From NCBI RefSeq assembly GCF_001202035.1, contig NZ_LGHT01000040.1, forward strand, positions 1-48,112: a stretch of 48,112 bases of DNA, given 5' to 3'. The translations under genes and the position numbers were made by a program. This document shows, piece after piece, positions 1-8,794 of this stretch. The DNA comes from Pseudorhodobacter wandonensis. Lineage in GTDB: Bacteria > Pseudomonadota > Alphaproteobacteria > Rhodobacterales > Rhodobacteraceae. Numbering within the stretch: the stretch's first letter is position 1; the number at the start of each line of letters is the position of its first letter. The notes under the pieces are model-generated. The model worked only from the letters and a program-made list of their open reading frames with translations, was not told the DNA's origin and did not search any database.

Positions 1-836
1 GCTCATCAAAACTGTTCATGGATGAGACGACAGCCCCGGTGCTGGACCCGGGGCGCGGCACGACAAAAACTGGATATCTCTGGGCGCTGGCCAGCGATGA
101 TAGGCGCTGGGGCGGCGATGACCCGCCTGGCGTAGTCTACTTTTACGCCCCCGGTCGGGCGGGGGAGAATGCCGAAAATTTCCTCACAGGCTTCAATGGC
201 ATCCTGCAAATCGCCGGCTATACTGGCTACAATCGGCTGACCAAACCCTCGCGCAAGGGCGGCGTGCCCATTCGGGTGGCGCATTGCTGGGCGCATGCGC
301 GGCGTAAGCTCAAGGAAGTATTTGACCGCGACGGATCAGAGATCGCGGCCGAAGGTCTGCGTCGCATCGCCGAGTTCTACGCCGTCGAGGCCGACATCCG
401 TGGCATCTCGCCCGGTCAGCGTCTCTCTGCCCGACAATCCCGAGCTGCGCCATTGGTGGCGGCCTTCGGTGACTGGCTGCAGGCACAACGCCGCAAGATC
501 TCCGCCAAATCCCGGCTGGGCGAAAAGCTGACCTACATCCATAACCATTGGGACGGGTTGCAAACATTCCTGACCGACGGCCGCGTCGAGATCGACTCCA
601 ACAGGGTTGAAAACCTGATCCGCCCCATCGCCCTCAATCGTAAAAACGCACTCTTCGCGGGCCATGACGAAGGCGGAATCGCCTGGGGCCGCATCGCCTC
701 CCTGATCGAAACCTGCAAGATCAATGGCATCGAGCCCTTCGCCTACTTGAAGGCAACCCTGACCGCGATCGCCAATGGCCATCCTCAAAGCCGCATCGAC
801 GATCTGCTGCCATGGAACTTCAGGCCGTCAAGCTGA
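1..836 (+). CDS. IS66-family transposase (TnpC), 3' part, probably inactive
   Basis: This is the C-terminal part of the large DDE transposase of an IS66-type element. The frame is open to the left edge and reads KLFMDETT before PVLDPGRG, a typical internal IS66 stretch, so the ATG at 18 is not a real start. The first catalytic aspartate (in MDETT) and a glutamate in the DSNRVENLIRP motif are visible. At the usual second aspartate (family pattern LQxDGY), this copy reads LQIAGY, with GCC at 213-215 where GAC is expected. The loss of that aspartate would abolish transposition. The conserved C-terminal NRKNALFAGHDEGG segment is intact. The stop is at 834-836, next to the element's terminal repeat. 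Confidence is high for the family and moderate for inactivity. Confidence 0.9.
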   Translation, partial: SSKLFMDETTAPVLDPGRGTTKTGYLWALASDDRRWGGDDPPGVVYFYAPGRAGENAENFLTGFNGILQIAGYTGYNRLTKPSRKGGVPIRVAHCWAHARRKLKEVFDRDGSEIAAEGLRRIAEFYAVEADIRGISPGQRLSARQSRAAPLVAAFGDWLQAQRRKISAKSRLGEKLTYIHNHWDGLQTFLTDGRVEIDSNRVENLIRPIALNRKNALFAGHDEGGIAWGRIASLIETCKINGIEPFAYLKATLTAIANGHPQSRIDDLLPWNFRPSS

Positions 837-896
837 GTTGAACGTGCTGCCCAGCGACCGCTTACAGTTGAACGTGCTGCCCAGCGACCGCTTACA
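837..896. repeat. Tandemly duplicated right-end repeat of the IS66 element (2 x 30 bp)
   Basis: Two identical 30-bp units lie head to tail at 837-866 and 867-896, starting right after the transposase stop. Read on the minus strand each unit begins TGTAAGCGGTCGCTGG, and a terminal inverted repeat starting with GTAA is typical of the IS66 family. An intact element has one right end, so the terminal repeat has been duplicated. The host sequence resumes near 897. Confidence 0.8.
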
Positions 897-919
897 ATTC
901 TCATTGGTAATTTGTAACC

Positions 920-1831
920 TTATTCAACCCAAGAGGCCTTACTCTGGCAGGTCTCAATGAATGTCCGTAATGCGTTGGATGTAAACCGGTTGGGGTAGTA
1001 GAGCCTTGGCCCATCCAGAGGCTGCCAGTGGTCGTTCAGGATCGGCACAAGCGTCTGTGCGCGAAAATCGTCCTCGAGCCAATTGCGGAACATGGCGATG
1101 ATCCCCATCCCCGCCCGCGCATAACTCAATCCGGAGTTCAGGGCATTCACGCTGAGGACCAAGCGTGTGACAGGCTCGACCGTGATGGCCTGACCTCCGT
1201 TTTGCAATGTCCACGGGAGCAGAGGCCCACCCGGCAGGCGGTATCGTATCGCATCATGCGTGGTCAGTTGGGCAGGAGTTTCTGTGAAACCATGTGCCTC
1301 CACATAGGCGGGCGAGGCGGCAAGCGCAATCTGCTGGCGGCGCGGTCCAATGGGGATGGAGATCATGTCCTTTTCAAGCGATGCGCCGTAGCGAATTCCC
1401 GCATCGCAATCAGACGCAACGATATCGACCATGCCGTTGTCCACGACAATCTCGACCACAACAGCCGGGTGTCGATGCTGAAATGCGGCCAGAATAGGCG
1501 GCAGGATGTCGGGCATGACTGCACCCGGCGCATTGATTTTCAACCGGCCACTCACATGGCCCGCCGACCCTGCAGTTTCAGCACAAGCGGCGCGCACTTC
1601 GGCCATGAGTGGCGCGATCCGTTCCGCCAATGCGCGCCCTTGGTCCGTCGCTCTCATGCTGCGCGTCGTGCGCAACAGGAGCGGGACACCGAGCTGTATC
1701 TCGATCCGCGCCACCGTGGTGCTGACGTTCGACGGCGCAACCCCGAGACGCCGCGCCGCCGCTCGAAAGCCACCCTCCTCAAGGACCGTCAGAAACACGA
1801 TCAGATCGTCTTGGGATATATCGTTCTTCAT
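920..1831 (-). CDS. LysR-family transcriptional regulator
   Basis: This is a typical LysR regulator of about 303 residues. An N-terminal winged HTH (DDLIVFLTVLEEGGFRAAAR, then RLGVAPSNVSTTVARIE) is followed by a periplasmic-binding-like effector domain. I chose the ATG at 1829-1831 (MKNDIS) because the HTH normally begins 4-8 residues after the start; upstream in-frame Met codons at 1867 and 1852 are possible. The sequence resembles the subgroup with LLLRTTRSMRATDQGR after the recognition helix. The gene is divergent from the oxidoreductase at 1954, the usual arrangement for a LysR regulator and its target, so it probably controls that gene. The effector is unknown. Confidence 0.9.
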   Translation of the reverse strand: MKNDISQDDLIVFLTVLEEGGFRAAARRLGVAPSNVSTTVARIEIQLGVPLLLRTTRSMRATDQGRALAERIAPLMAEVRAACAETAGSAGHVSGRLKINAPGAVMPDILPPILAAFQHRHPAVVVEIVVDNGMVDIVASDCDAGIRYGASLEKDMISIPIGPRRQQIALAASPAYVEAHGFTETPAQLTTHDAIRYRLPGGPLLPWTLQNGGQAITVEPVTRLVLSVNALNSGLSYARAGMGIIAMFRNWLEDDFRAQTLVPILNDHWQPLDGPRLYYPNRFTSNALRTFIETCQSKASWVE

Positions 1832-1953
1832 GGAGAACAGGCTATTCGACATTTGGCAGATTATCAAAGACAGAAAGAACAGTGAATGATCCTGATGTAA
1901 CCGGCGCCGGCCGACATGAGGGACCGGCGGACAGGAATGGAAAGGACAAAGCT
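1832..1953. promoter_or_regulatory. Divergent promoter region between the LysR and oxidoreductase genes
   Basis: A 122-bp space separates the two divergent starts and should hold both promoters and the LysR operator. An AAAGGA-type ribosome binding site lies at about 1941-1946, just before the oxidoreductase ATG. I cannot name a convincing -35/-10 pair or LysR box. Confidence 0.45.
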
Positions 1954-2817
1954 ATGTTGATCGTAACCGGGGCAACGGGCCAGCTTGGCCGCAAAATTGT
2001 TGAAAATCTGCTGCATCACGTCGCCGCCGAGCGCATCGGGGTCAGTGTCCGCGACACCGCAAAAGCCGAGGCATTCACGGCGCTTGGTGTGCGCGTACGC
2101 CAAGGCGATTATAACGATCCAGAGAGTTTGCGCCACGCTTGGGACGGGGCCGAACACTTGCTTCTCGTGTCTTCGAACGCTGCAGCGAGCGGGGGGAATC
2201 CTTTGGCACAACACGCGACGGCCATCGACGTGGCCCGCGACATTGGGGTGGAGCGCATATTTTACACCAGTCAGGTGTCCAGTTCGCCGGACTCGCATTT
2301 CCCTCCGGGTCGCGATCATGCGGCAACGGAAGCGATGCTCGCGACATCGGGGACGTCATGGACGGCCTTGCGCCACGGTTTTTACGCGGCGAGTGCTGTG
2401 ATGATGAATGCCAAGGGCTTGAAAGCGGGGCGATTGGCTGCCCCGCAAGATGGGAAAGTCGCGTGGACGACCCATGACGATCTCGCTGCGGTGGATGCAG
2501 CCTTGCTCGCGGGGCAGGAGGTGATTGACGGCCCGACGCCGCCGTTGACCGGGGCTGAAGCGCTCGACCTTGCCGAGCTGGCGGAGCGCGCGGGTCAGAT
2601 AATGGGCAGGCCTGTCGAACGCGTTTTGATCAGCGAAGATGTCCTGCAAGCAAATGCGCGGGCCTCCGGTGTCCCGGAAGGCTCAATCGCCGTTATGTTG
2701 GGCTACTACCGCGCGGCGCGGGCGGGTGAATTCTCAACGGTCGATCCTACACTGTCACGTATCCTCGGGCGGGCACCGCAGACGATGAGCGCCGTATTAC
2801 AAGCCAGTCTCAGGTAG
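1954..2817 (+). CDS. NmrA-like NAD(P)-binding oxidoreductase (QOR2 type)
   Basis: The product (287 residues) is an atypical short-chain dehydrogenase/NmrA-like protein, similar in layout to NAD(P)H:quinone oxidoreductase 2 (YtfG). The N-terminal glycine-rich dinucleotide motif TGATGQLG is at residues 5-12. It is followed by the GDYNDPESL segment and by a central HFPPGRDHAATEAMLATSG stretch characteristic of the family, which lacks the classical YxxxK catalytic pair. I chose the ATG at 1954 because it follows GGAAAGGAC and the glycine motif begins at once; a longer reading from 1882 adds an unlikely N-terminus. It probably reduces a quinone or small electrophile in the cytoplasm under control of the divergent LysR regulator. 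The substrate cannot be told from sequence. Confidence 0.85.
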   Translation: MLIVTGATGQLGRKIVENLLHHVAAERIGVSVRDTAKAEAFTALGVRVRQGDYNDPESLRHAWDGAEHLLLVSSNAAASGGNPLAQHATAIDVARDIGVERIFYTSQVSSSPDSHFPPGRDHAATEAMLATSGTSWTALRHGFYAASAVMMNAKGLKAGRLAAPQDGKVAWTTHDDLAAVDAALLAGQEVIDGPTPPLTGAEALDLAELAERAGQIMGRPVERVLISEDVLQANARASGVPEGSIAVMLGYYRAARAGEFSTVDPTLSRILGRAPQTMSAVLQASLR

Positions 2818-2941
2818 GGATCCTCTGTTGCTGTTCGAGAGACCTGTAGCAGGACATCGAACATAACCGAGTTCTAAAACCTGTTGGTACCTCAGAGTGT
2901 GGACCGCTTAGGTGTCCCAATTCACCGATAGTGGAACCGCC

Positions 2942-2983
2942 AGAAAAGAAAAAGGCGGCATCCGGGAGGAGGTGGATGCCGCC
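2942..2983 (-). terminator. Rho-independent terminator (minus strand)
   Basis: A perfect 10-bp stem (GGCGGCATCC at 2954-2963 and GGATGCCGCC at 2974-2983) encloses a 10-nt loop. Read on the minus strand it is followed by a TTTTTCTTTTC tract. It fits the end of transcription of the minus-strand block whose last gene stops at 3159. Confidence 0.8.
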
Positions 2984-3042
2984 GTTTAGCTTGGATCGGT
3001 TTAGGGAGGAGGAGAGAACCAATCACAAGACTTAAGATAGAG

Positions 3043-3098
3043 GCAATGCTGCAGGCGCACAACAGCTGAGCCATGAGATTTCTGCATTGCAGCATTGC
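3043..3098. repeat. Perfect 11-bp inverted repeat
   Basis: GCAATGCTGCA at 3043-3053 and its exact reverse complement at 3088-3098 are separated by 34 nt. It lies between the 209-aa gene and the minus-strand terminator, so it would form a hairpin in the 3' untranslated RNA. It could affect mRNA stability or be a recombination relic. Confidence 0.55.
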
Positions 3099-3158
3099 GG
3101 GAGGCGTGATGCCGGCAGTACCGCGCGCGAGTCTCGCCGCCTTAGCAGGCCAATTCGC

Positions 3159-3788
3159 CTATAGGTGGGCTTGACCCAGATCGGCATTGGGCGGCTGTTT
3201 TGGCGCAGGAGCAGGCACCGCACGTCGCGCCTCCGGCAAACAGTCGGTCTCATAGTCGCCGACGAACCCCCAACAGGAGTCGACCTCTTCGCCGTCCTGC
3301 TCAATCACATAGCCATAGACCCGCCCGTCGAGATAGGCGTCGTAGCTGACAATTTCGCCGCACAGGATCTCGGCTGCCTTTTCGCGCAGCGCCTTGGTGA
3401 CGCGTTTCGCACCGAGCCCCTCCCGGACCGCTTCAAGCGTCACGTATACGAAGCCGACCTGAGCGGAATCCCACGGGCAGTGGAACCCGATGGTGTTCAT
3501 CGCGAGACCGGAATGGTCATAGAGAAACACGGGCAGAATGACCGCCTTACGCTCCGCACGGTCGCGCAACTGTTCCAGCGAGAGATCACTGTGATCCGAA
3601 ACATCGGCAAGATCGCGCAGGAACACCTCGGGGCTGTCGAAGGGGTGGCTGTCGCCCAGACGATAGCGCCGATGCCAGCAGATCAGCGTGCCGAGGTTGG
3701 ACCACTCCCGCGGGCTTTCAGCATCGGGGTCGTGGTAGATCGTGATGACGTGGCCCTTGTAGGTCTCCTCATAGACAGGGTCGTTCAT
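3159..3788 (-). CDS. Conserved plasmid/phage-type hypothetical protein, 209 aa
   Basis: I do not recognise a function. The N-terminus (YKGHVITIYHDPDAESPREW, then SNLGTLICWHRRYRLGD) is acidic and aromatic-rich and resembles a widespread family of soluble proteins found on plasmids and phages. The middle carries ILPVFLYDHSGLAMNT and FHCPWDSAQVGF, and the tail is proline- and alanine-rich and likely disordered. There is no signal peptide or membrane segment. It is the last gene of the minus-strand block that begins with the ParB-like gene and is followed by a terminator. The start ATG at 3788 is the first in frame, with an AAAGGACAT-like ribosome binding site just upstream. Confidence 0.75.
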   Translation of the reverse strand: MNDPVYEETYKGHVITIYHDPDAESPREWSNLGTLICWHRRYRLGDSHPFDSPEVFLRDLADVSDHSDLSLEQLRDRAERKAVILPVFLYDHSGLAMNTIGFHCPWDSAQVGFVYVTLEAVREGLGAKRVTKALREKAAEILCGEIVSYDAYLDGRVYGYVIEQDGEEVDSCWGFVGDYETDCLPEARRAVPAPAPKQPPNADLGQAHL

Positions 3789-3893
3789 ATCGATGTCCTT
3801 TCTAGAAACGCAATCGACCCGCCGAGCCGGTTGTGGCGCAGGCGGGTCGAAGTGGATGGGATCTGGTGGTTGGTGCGTTTGCCGCCTGGCGGA

Positions 3894-4232
3894 TCAAGCG
3901 GCGGCGCGGTTCTTGCGATGTTGGATGTGCTCGACCGAGACCTTGAGAAGCCAATCCTCGAAACCAAGAATGGTTTGGCGATTGGAGACCGCCTCGATCC
4001 AGACCGCGCGCGGATCGCTGCCGATCTGCGTCGGATCGTTGTCGATCCGGCCATTGGCCATCCACGGCTCCGGCTGAATTCGCCCAAGCCAGTCCGCCAG
4101 CGATGGGATGCGCCCCTGGCAGTCTTCGCGCACATGCTGCTCGCCGATCCAGCGGATCGGGACGGCCCGGCCCGCGCTGTTGGTCAGACTGTGTCCAAAA
4201 ATCCGTTGGGCCTCGAAGATACCGACGGCATG
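3894..4232 (-). pseudogene. DUF6915-like protein, 3' fragment
   Basis: The minus-strand frame entering from 4232 reads HAVGIFEAQRIFGHSLTN, then RWIGEQHVREDCQGRIPSLA and DWLGRIQPEPWM, and ends at a TGA at 3894-3896. From memory this matches the C-terminal two thirds of small proteins now called DUF6915. It has no start codon of its own at a sensible place (only a GTG at 4133). Its missing first 47 codons lie at 10411-10551, beyond the recombinase element. The two halves rejoin in frame around ...RAQKHH + AVGIFEAQ..., so the gene was intact before the insertion. Confidence 0.75.
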
Positions 4233-4349
4233 TTATCTGGACAGTCAAGCTGTCTCTTAAGGAAAACACCCTGCGATCATTGGGGTTTTCCTGAGTGGCA
4301 TCGATGAGACAATTCATGGGGGCTCCCTCTCTATCTTATCCCTGTTTCA
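4233..4349. repeat. Left end of the recombinase element with subterminal TTATC repeats
   Basis: The left end begins TTATCTGGACAG (4233-4244), and a related CTTATCCCTG lies inside near 4335-4344. At the right end the minus strand reads CTTATCCTGAC at the tip and CTTATTCCTG about 25 nt inside. These short related motifs are candidate recombinase binding sites. This 157-bp stretch down to the 4390 stop holds no gene that I can support. Confidence 0.5.
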
Positions 4350-4389
4350 CCCCCACCCAGCTCACCTCTTCCTCTCCCTGATCATGACT

Positions 4390-4827
4390 TCAGATGCCGC
4401 CCTGGGACGGCGGACTGAACGGCAGGACTTTCGGGTCGGCCCGCGCGATCTGTGCTTCAAGAACCGCAATCAGGCGGCGTTGTTCTTCACCCTTCAGCGC
4501 GAGTACCTGGATTTGTTGCGCTAGGGTTTTGACGGTCGCGCGCAGCTCTGCCAGTTCGCCGCCGCGGGCGGCCCTCAGCTCGGCTTCGAGTTCACGGATA
4601 CGGGCTTTCAATCCTGCGACTGATCCCGACCGGAACCGCGCCTCTGCCGCACGAAATTCCGCAAGAACGGCAGTGGCCCGGTTGGCTGTGGCGCGGCTGA
4701 CGCCGGCCTCGCACGCGAGATTGGCGACACTGAGGCGCCCGTCGGTATGCTCTGAGGCTCCTTCGAGCAGCCGCTTCATGGCGGCGCGCAAGGCGTCTTC
4801 GGTCTTCTGACTGACGGGCCATGTCAT
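4390..4827 (-). CDS. DUF6262-like accessory protein of the recombinase element (TnpC-like)
   Basis: This 145-residue protein has an N-terminal helix-turn-helix-like region (SVANLACEAGVSRATANR) and a long coiled coil (about residues 60-125, KARIRELEAELRAA onward). This is the layout of the small TnpC/DUF6262 proteins encoded after Tn554-type recombinases. In Tn554, TnpC is not strictly required but influences the frequency and orientation of insertion, so a DNA-binding accessory role is inferred. Its ATG overlaps the stop of the 715-aa recombinase (ATGA, 4824-4827), so it is translationally coupled and last in the operon. Confidence 0.75.
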   Translation of the reverse strand: MTWPVSQKTEDALRAAMKRLLEGASEHTDGRLSVANLACEAGVSRATANRATAVLAEFRAAEARFRSGSVAGLKARIRELEAELRAARGGELAELRATVKTLAQQIQVLALKGEEQRRLIAVLEAQIARADPKVLPFSPPSQGGI

Positions 4828-6971
4828 AGCTTTGGGTCCTCCAAGTGCGCGATCAGTCCGCGCTTTCGATCATTGTCCTGCGCGATTGCGACCTTCTGAA
4901 ATGCCGACAGGGTGTTGCCCTGCAGGAGGCGCTCGCCCTCCTCGATCGAGGTCCGCCAGGGCGCGACATGGCGCGTGGTCAGGCAGGAATTGGGGCAGCG
5001 GTCAGGGCTGCAACGCGAAATCACCGGGGCCTCCGGCTTGTCGTCGGGCCGCAGGCAGAGGGCGCTGGCGGGCTCAAAGAAGCAATCGTTCAGAAATCCG
5101 ACATGCAGCGTCTTTCCAAGATGCGCCAGCATCGTTCGAAGGCGTTTCTGGTCGAGGATGCGCCCGGGCAGATCACCGAGGGTGTCCCGGACGTGGTCGA
5201 ACTCCTGCTTGAGACGGGACGAAGCCGGTCCGCCGGGCTCGTCACCCTGCAGGTAGGCCTCATAATAGGCGACCACATCGTCCAATTGGCCAAGGGCGCG
5301 TTCCTGCTCGACCGCCCGGCGAAAATCTCCGTGCGGCGCACCGGCATAGCCCTCGAACATCGCCACGGAGGCATGCTTGTACTGGATCTTTCCGGCAATC
5401 ACGCCGAAAGGGCGGTTCGCGATGTACCATGCGATGGTGCGCCGGAACTGGCGGGTGCTGAAATGCCAGGGGCGTCCGTCGACATGTGGAATTGCGGGCG
5501 GGTTTGCGACCTTTGCATCCAGACCGTCGCGGAACATCTTGATGATCGGCGACGCCTGCGCGGCAAGGTAATCCGCCGTCCAGTCCCAAGGCTTCAACGA
5601 GACCCAAAGAGATCTCAGGTCGCGCTCGCCGCGTGCGCGCCGTGACAGGACTTCCAAAGCATCGACCGCTCGGGCGACCGGCGCGATAGTGATCCAATCG
5701 GCGGAAACACCCGCCGCCTCGCGGTGCTTATAGACGTTGCTGCGTACCCGATAGCGCTCGATCAGGTTGTCAGCACTGCGTTCAACCGAAACGCAGCCCG
5801 GCTCCATGTCCTGCAACTCGCTGTCGCGCATCCCCGTCAGATACGCGCAGACGATGTAGCAGGCCGCCTGCAGCATCTGCTCTTCATGTGGCAGGCTGTC
5901 CGTGTCGAAACGCTCCCGCCAGGGCAGGCCGGTATCGGGATCGAGGGTGATCGGGGTATCCATTCCGCCGACCTCGGTTCCCATCTCACCCGCCATCTGG
6001 TCCAGCATCCTCACGGTCGCGGTGGAACTACTGAGGTTCCCCGTTTGAGGACAGCCGATCTGAAGGCACATCAGCCTGAAATTATACGCGTTGCCTTCCC
6101 TAACATCGGGGACACCGCGGGTGGTGTTTGGACGGCGCTCCCAGAGTGGCACGCCCCGCCCTTCCGCCCGACGGGCCTCGAGCCAGGTGCGAAGACGGTA
6201 GCGAAACCGTTCGTGGCGGGTCTGGCGCGCATCCTCGGCAATAATCTGGGCAGCGCGGGCTTTAAGGCGATCCAGCTCTTCGCGCGCCGCGAGGATATCC
6301 GGAGCGAAGACATCGACGTATCGCATCGACCAGTGGAGCAGTGCGCCGATGACCGGTTCGGGGATGCGCGGCGTGGTGTTCTCCGAGCTCGTCCGGCTCC
6401 GACCGCTGACATTGCTTGCCGTGCGCCCACCCCAGGGCAGGAAGGGAATGCCGCCCCCGGTCACCCATGGCCCAAAATGATGGAGGTCGATGGGGACATC
6501 GACATAGAGGCGGATCTGTTGCGATGAACGTGCGCCGTCTGCCCCCAGATGCGCCAGATACGCGTCCAGCACTTGCTGGTCGACGCGCGCCAGTTCGACG
6601 GAACCGATACGATCGTGCAGGAACTCTCCGAAATGGCGCAGGAACAGCAATGTGCCCTTGGCGGTCGAGGGGCCGCAAGGGCCCCGGTAGCTGCGCAGAG
6701 GCGCCTGAAGGCGGGCAAGCATATACTCCTTGGCGAGCCGTCGAAGCGCGGGGTCTTCGATGGCGCCGAAGTCCACGCGAAACGCTGCCGGACGCGCGTT
6801 GGCGCGAAACATCGCTGGACTGAGATCCCAGACATCGTCGCCGAAGCGGGACAGCATCGACCGCTCCGATCCCGGTCTGAGCGGTCTGCCTGCGAGGATG
6901 TCGGTGTCGTCGGGATGGATTGCCGATGGCAGCGATGGCCTTGCGGTCGTGCAGTCTGGATTTGCTCTCAT
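4824..6971 (-). CDS. Tyrosine recombinase, third of the trio (715 aa)
   Basis: This large tyrosine-recombinase-family protein has a core-binding-like N-terminal half. Its catalytic region shows the first arginine in TGMRDSEL and the second in TRQFRRTIAW (where the usual histidine of HxxR is replaced). A YKHASVAMFEGYAG segment supplies a late histidine and the presumed nucleophilic tyrosine. The C-terminal tail is rich in cysteine (CFFEPASALC and SRCSPDRCPNSC), suggesting a zinc-binding module. Tails of this kind occur in RIT and Tn554-type recombinases. It overlaps both neighbours by ATGA junctions, so all three recombinases are made together and probably act as one complex. Confidence 0.85.
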   Translation of the reverse strand: MRANPDCTTARPSLPSAIHPDDTDILAGRPLRPGSERSMLSRFGDDVWDLSPAMFRANARPAAFRVDFGAIEDPALRRLAKEYMLARLQAPLRSYRGPCGPSTAKGTLLFLRHFGEFLHDRIGSVELARVDQQVLDAYLAHLGADGARSSQQIRLYVDVPIDLHHFGPWVTGGGIPFLPWGGRTASNVSGRSRTSSENTTPRIPEPVIGALLHWSMRYVDVFAPDILAAREELDRLKARAAQIIAEDARQTRHERFRYRLRTWLEARRAEGRGVPLWERRPNTTRGVPDVREGNAYNFRLMCLQIGCPQTGNLSSSTATVRMLDQMAGEMGTEVGGMDTPITLDPDTGLPWRERFDTDSLPHEEQMLQAACYIVCAYLTGMRDSELQDMEPGCVSVERSADNLIERYRVRSNVYKHREAAGVSADWITIAPVARAVDALEVLSRRARGERDLRSLWVSLKPWDWTADYLAAQASPIIKMFRDGLDAKVANPPAIPHVDGRPWHFSTRQFRRTIAWYIANRPFGVIAGKIQYKHASVAMFEGYAGAPHGDFRRAVEQERALGQLDDVVAYYEAYLQGDEPGGPASSRLKQEFDHVRDTLGDLPGRILDQKRLRTMLAHLGKTLHVGFLNDCFFEPASALCLRPDDKPEAPVISRCSPDRCPNSCLTTRHVAPWRTSIEEGERLLQGNTLSAFQKVAIAQDNDRKRGLIAHLEDPKL

Positions 6972-8794
6972 GCGAGACCCGCCTCCGGGGGAAGGTAGAT
7001 CTGTGCCGATTGACTGGCCGTGAGGGCACGCGCGGCGGCTAAATCGGGCTCAGAGAATTGCGGCAATATCTGCGCAGAGATCCTGTGGTGGACCCGCCCG
7101 AACTTCGCCTGCCAATCTGCTTCGGACAAAACCTTGCGCTGGTCCACCACGAAATCCAGAAACGCCATCAGCGCGGGAAGCTTGCGAGTGGTGATGACGC
7201 CGTTGCGGCATTCGAGGCAGCCCCAGAACGGCACCGGGCAGGCCTCTCCCGACGTGGCGAACGGGCTGCTGTAGAAGCCGGAACAGCTTGCCAGCCATAC
7301 ATCCTGTTCGCCTGCCAGCAATGCCGGAACATCGGTCGCCAAGCCCTCCGGAAAACCGGGCTGAGCCGAAGACGGAGCTGCCAAGACTTCGACCTCGGCC
7401 TCCGGGGTCAACACGGTAGGCTGCAACGCATCTTCGACAGCGTCCATCAGCGCCTCGGCGATGGTAGCTTCGTGTATCGGCCGCAAGGCGGGAATGTCCC
7501 CATAGTGGTTCGCAGCAACCTCGACGGTATGTCCAACCGCAAACCGGCGCAGCTGACCGCCGGTCTTGCGATACCACGCAGCCTTGTGGGTCTTGCGCAA
7601 ACGCGAGAGGCAGAGCTTCAACGGCTTCCCGTAATCATCCTGCAACCCGTGATGTTTGACCCAGACCTTTCTAGCGGATTGCATCGGCAGAACGACATCG
7701 GTCAGGCGCCCGCGGCAGTAAAACGTGAAAAGCTGCTCGCTCTTGAGATGACCGCGCGCCGTTGCGGTCCACTGAATTGCGAGGCGCAGGAGGCCGCCCG
7801 GGGTGCCTGACCCTCCGTCCCGAACCCGCAGCCGCTTCCACTCGGCATGACGGGCGCGGCGCTTGCAATACTCGATCTCGACATATCCGCTGGACGGGTT
7901 CTTGAGGCAGTCGGCACGCAGGGTCTTGATCGCTTCGATCTCGAGACCGGTCTCCAGCGACAGCAAAACAAAAAGGGCAATCAGATCGCCAAGAAGCAGA
8001 TGCCGCGTGCCATGCATCCTGTCGCTCAGCCCCTCATTCGAAATCCCTGCATAGTTCCGTGCCCCGTAGAGTTGACGAAAAAGGTCGTTCTTGACGGTAA
8101 TGAAACCGACACGGTCGATCTCCGCGAAGGCGTCCATCTCCAGCCGGTCGATGCGTGTCTCGCACTCCTGTTCAAGCGCCGGACGGAATCGCTGCATGAT
8201 CGCTGCAACATCGGCACGTGCGGCCACCTTCAAGGCCACCCGGACACTGTCGCTGTAGGCATCGCGCGGGCGCGGTGGAACACCCGGGCGCGTACTGACA
8301 TAGAATAATCGGCGGGAAGCCTCTTCGGAAAGGCGGCCTGGTTCGCCCGCATCCGCCAACCGCAGCAGCATCACTACATCTCCCATCTGGTGGCGGCGAT
8401 GGTTGGGATGCTGCCCGCGCTCATCCATCCAGGCGTCGAAGCCTTCGATGGTAGCAACATCAATCTCGGCAAGCGCCTGTACGGATGAGTCTGTCGCATC
8501 GAGATAGCGCCAGAACCGATGGATGGCTTCGGCCAATGACATGGCGGTGCGGACGGTGCCGGCAGGGCCACCGACCTGACATGCCTGCCAGAGTGCCAGC
8601 GTGAAGGCCCGTGCAAGCGAATTGCGACCCGGCAAACGCGTCAGGTCCATCGTCGCAGTCTGTCCGGCCAAGGCAATCTCGAAACGGCGGGCGGTGATGG
8701 CAATGGCGGCCGCGGGACCGGGATCGGAAAGATTGTCAGGAAAACTCGCGCGTCGCCCTGGGCGGGGCTGTGAGACGCGGGCTCTGCCGGTCAT
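6968..8794 (-). CDS. Tyrosine recombinase, second of the trio (608 aa), divergent active site
   Basis: This is a tyrosine-recombinase-like protein similar in size to Tn554 TnpB (about 630 aa). The catalytic half is recognisable but degenerate. The first-arginine box reads TGLEIEAI instead of TGxRxxE, and the HxxR box reads SRLRKTH without the histidine. The late VGHTVEVAANHYGD box keeps histidine and tyrosine. The C-terminus has cysteine pairs (CPVPFWGCLECRNG), probably a zinc site. Loss of the first arginine suggests a structural or regulatory role beside the 473-aa protein. The ATG at 8794 overlaps the upstream stop (ATGA). Confidence 0.8.
   Translation of the reverse strand: MTGRARVSQPRPGRRASFPDNLSDPGPAAAIAITARRFEIALAGQTATMDLTRLPGRNSLARAFTLALWQACQVGGPAGTVRTAMSLAEAIHRFWRYLDATDSSVQALAEIDVATIEGFDAWMDERGQHPNHRRHQMGDVVMLLRLADAGEPGRLSEEASRRLFYVSTRPGVPPRPRDAYSDSVRVALKVAARADVAAIMQRFRPALEQECETRIDRLEMDAFAEIDRVGFITVKNDLFRQLYGARNYAGISNEGLSDRMHGTRHLLLGDLIALFVLLSLETGLEIEAIKTLRADCLKNPSSGYVEIEYCKRRARHAEWKRLRVRDGGSGTPGGLLRLAIQWTATARGHLKSEQLFTFYCRGRLTDVVLPMQSARKVWVKHHGLQDDYGKPLKLCLSRLRKTHKAAWYRKTGGQLRRFAVGHTVEVAANHYGDIPALRPIHEATIAEALMDAVEDALQPTVLTPEAEVEVLAAPSSAQPGFPEGLATDVPALLAGEQDVWLASCSGFYSSPFATSGEACPVPFWGCLECRNGVITTRKLPALMAFLDFVVDQRKVLSEADWQAKFGRVHHRISAQILPQFSEPDLAAARALTASQSAQIYLPPEAGLA

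Noticed and set aside
837-896. CRISPR-like or iteron array
   Set aside because: Only two abutting units without spacers, and they match an IS66 terminal repeat.
1028-1885. Plus-strand frame of 285 codons opposite the LysR gene
   Set aside because: The LysR reading is clearly the coding one; the other has the histidine/arginine-rich composition of an antisense frame.
3165-4307. Long plus-strand frame (380 codons) opposite the 209-aa gene and the DUF6915-like fragment
   Set aside because: It is antisense to better-supported genes and its sequence resembles no family; long antisense frames are common in GC-rich DNA.
3802-4317. Minus-strand frame of 171 codons crossing the left end of the recombinase element
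   Set aside because: It spans the insertion junction in another frame than the DUF6915-like fragment and has no conserved pattern.
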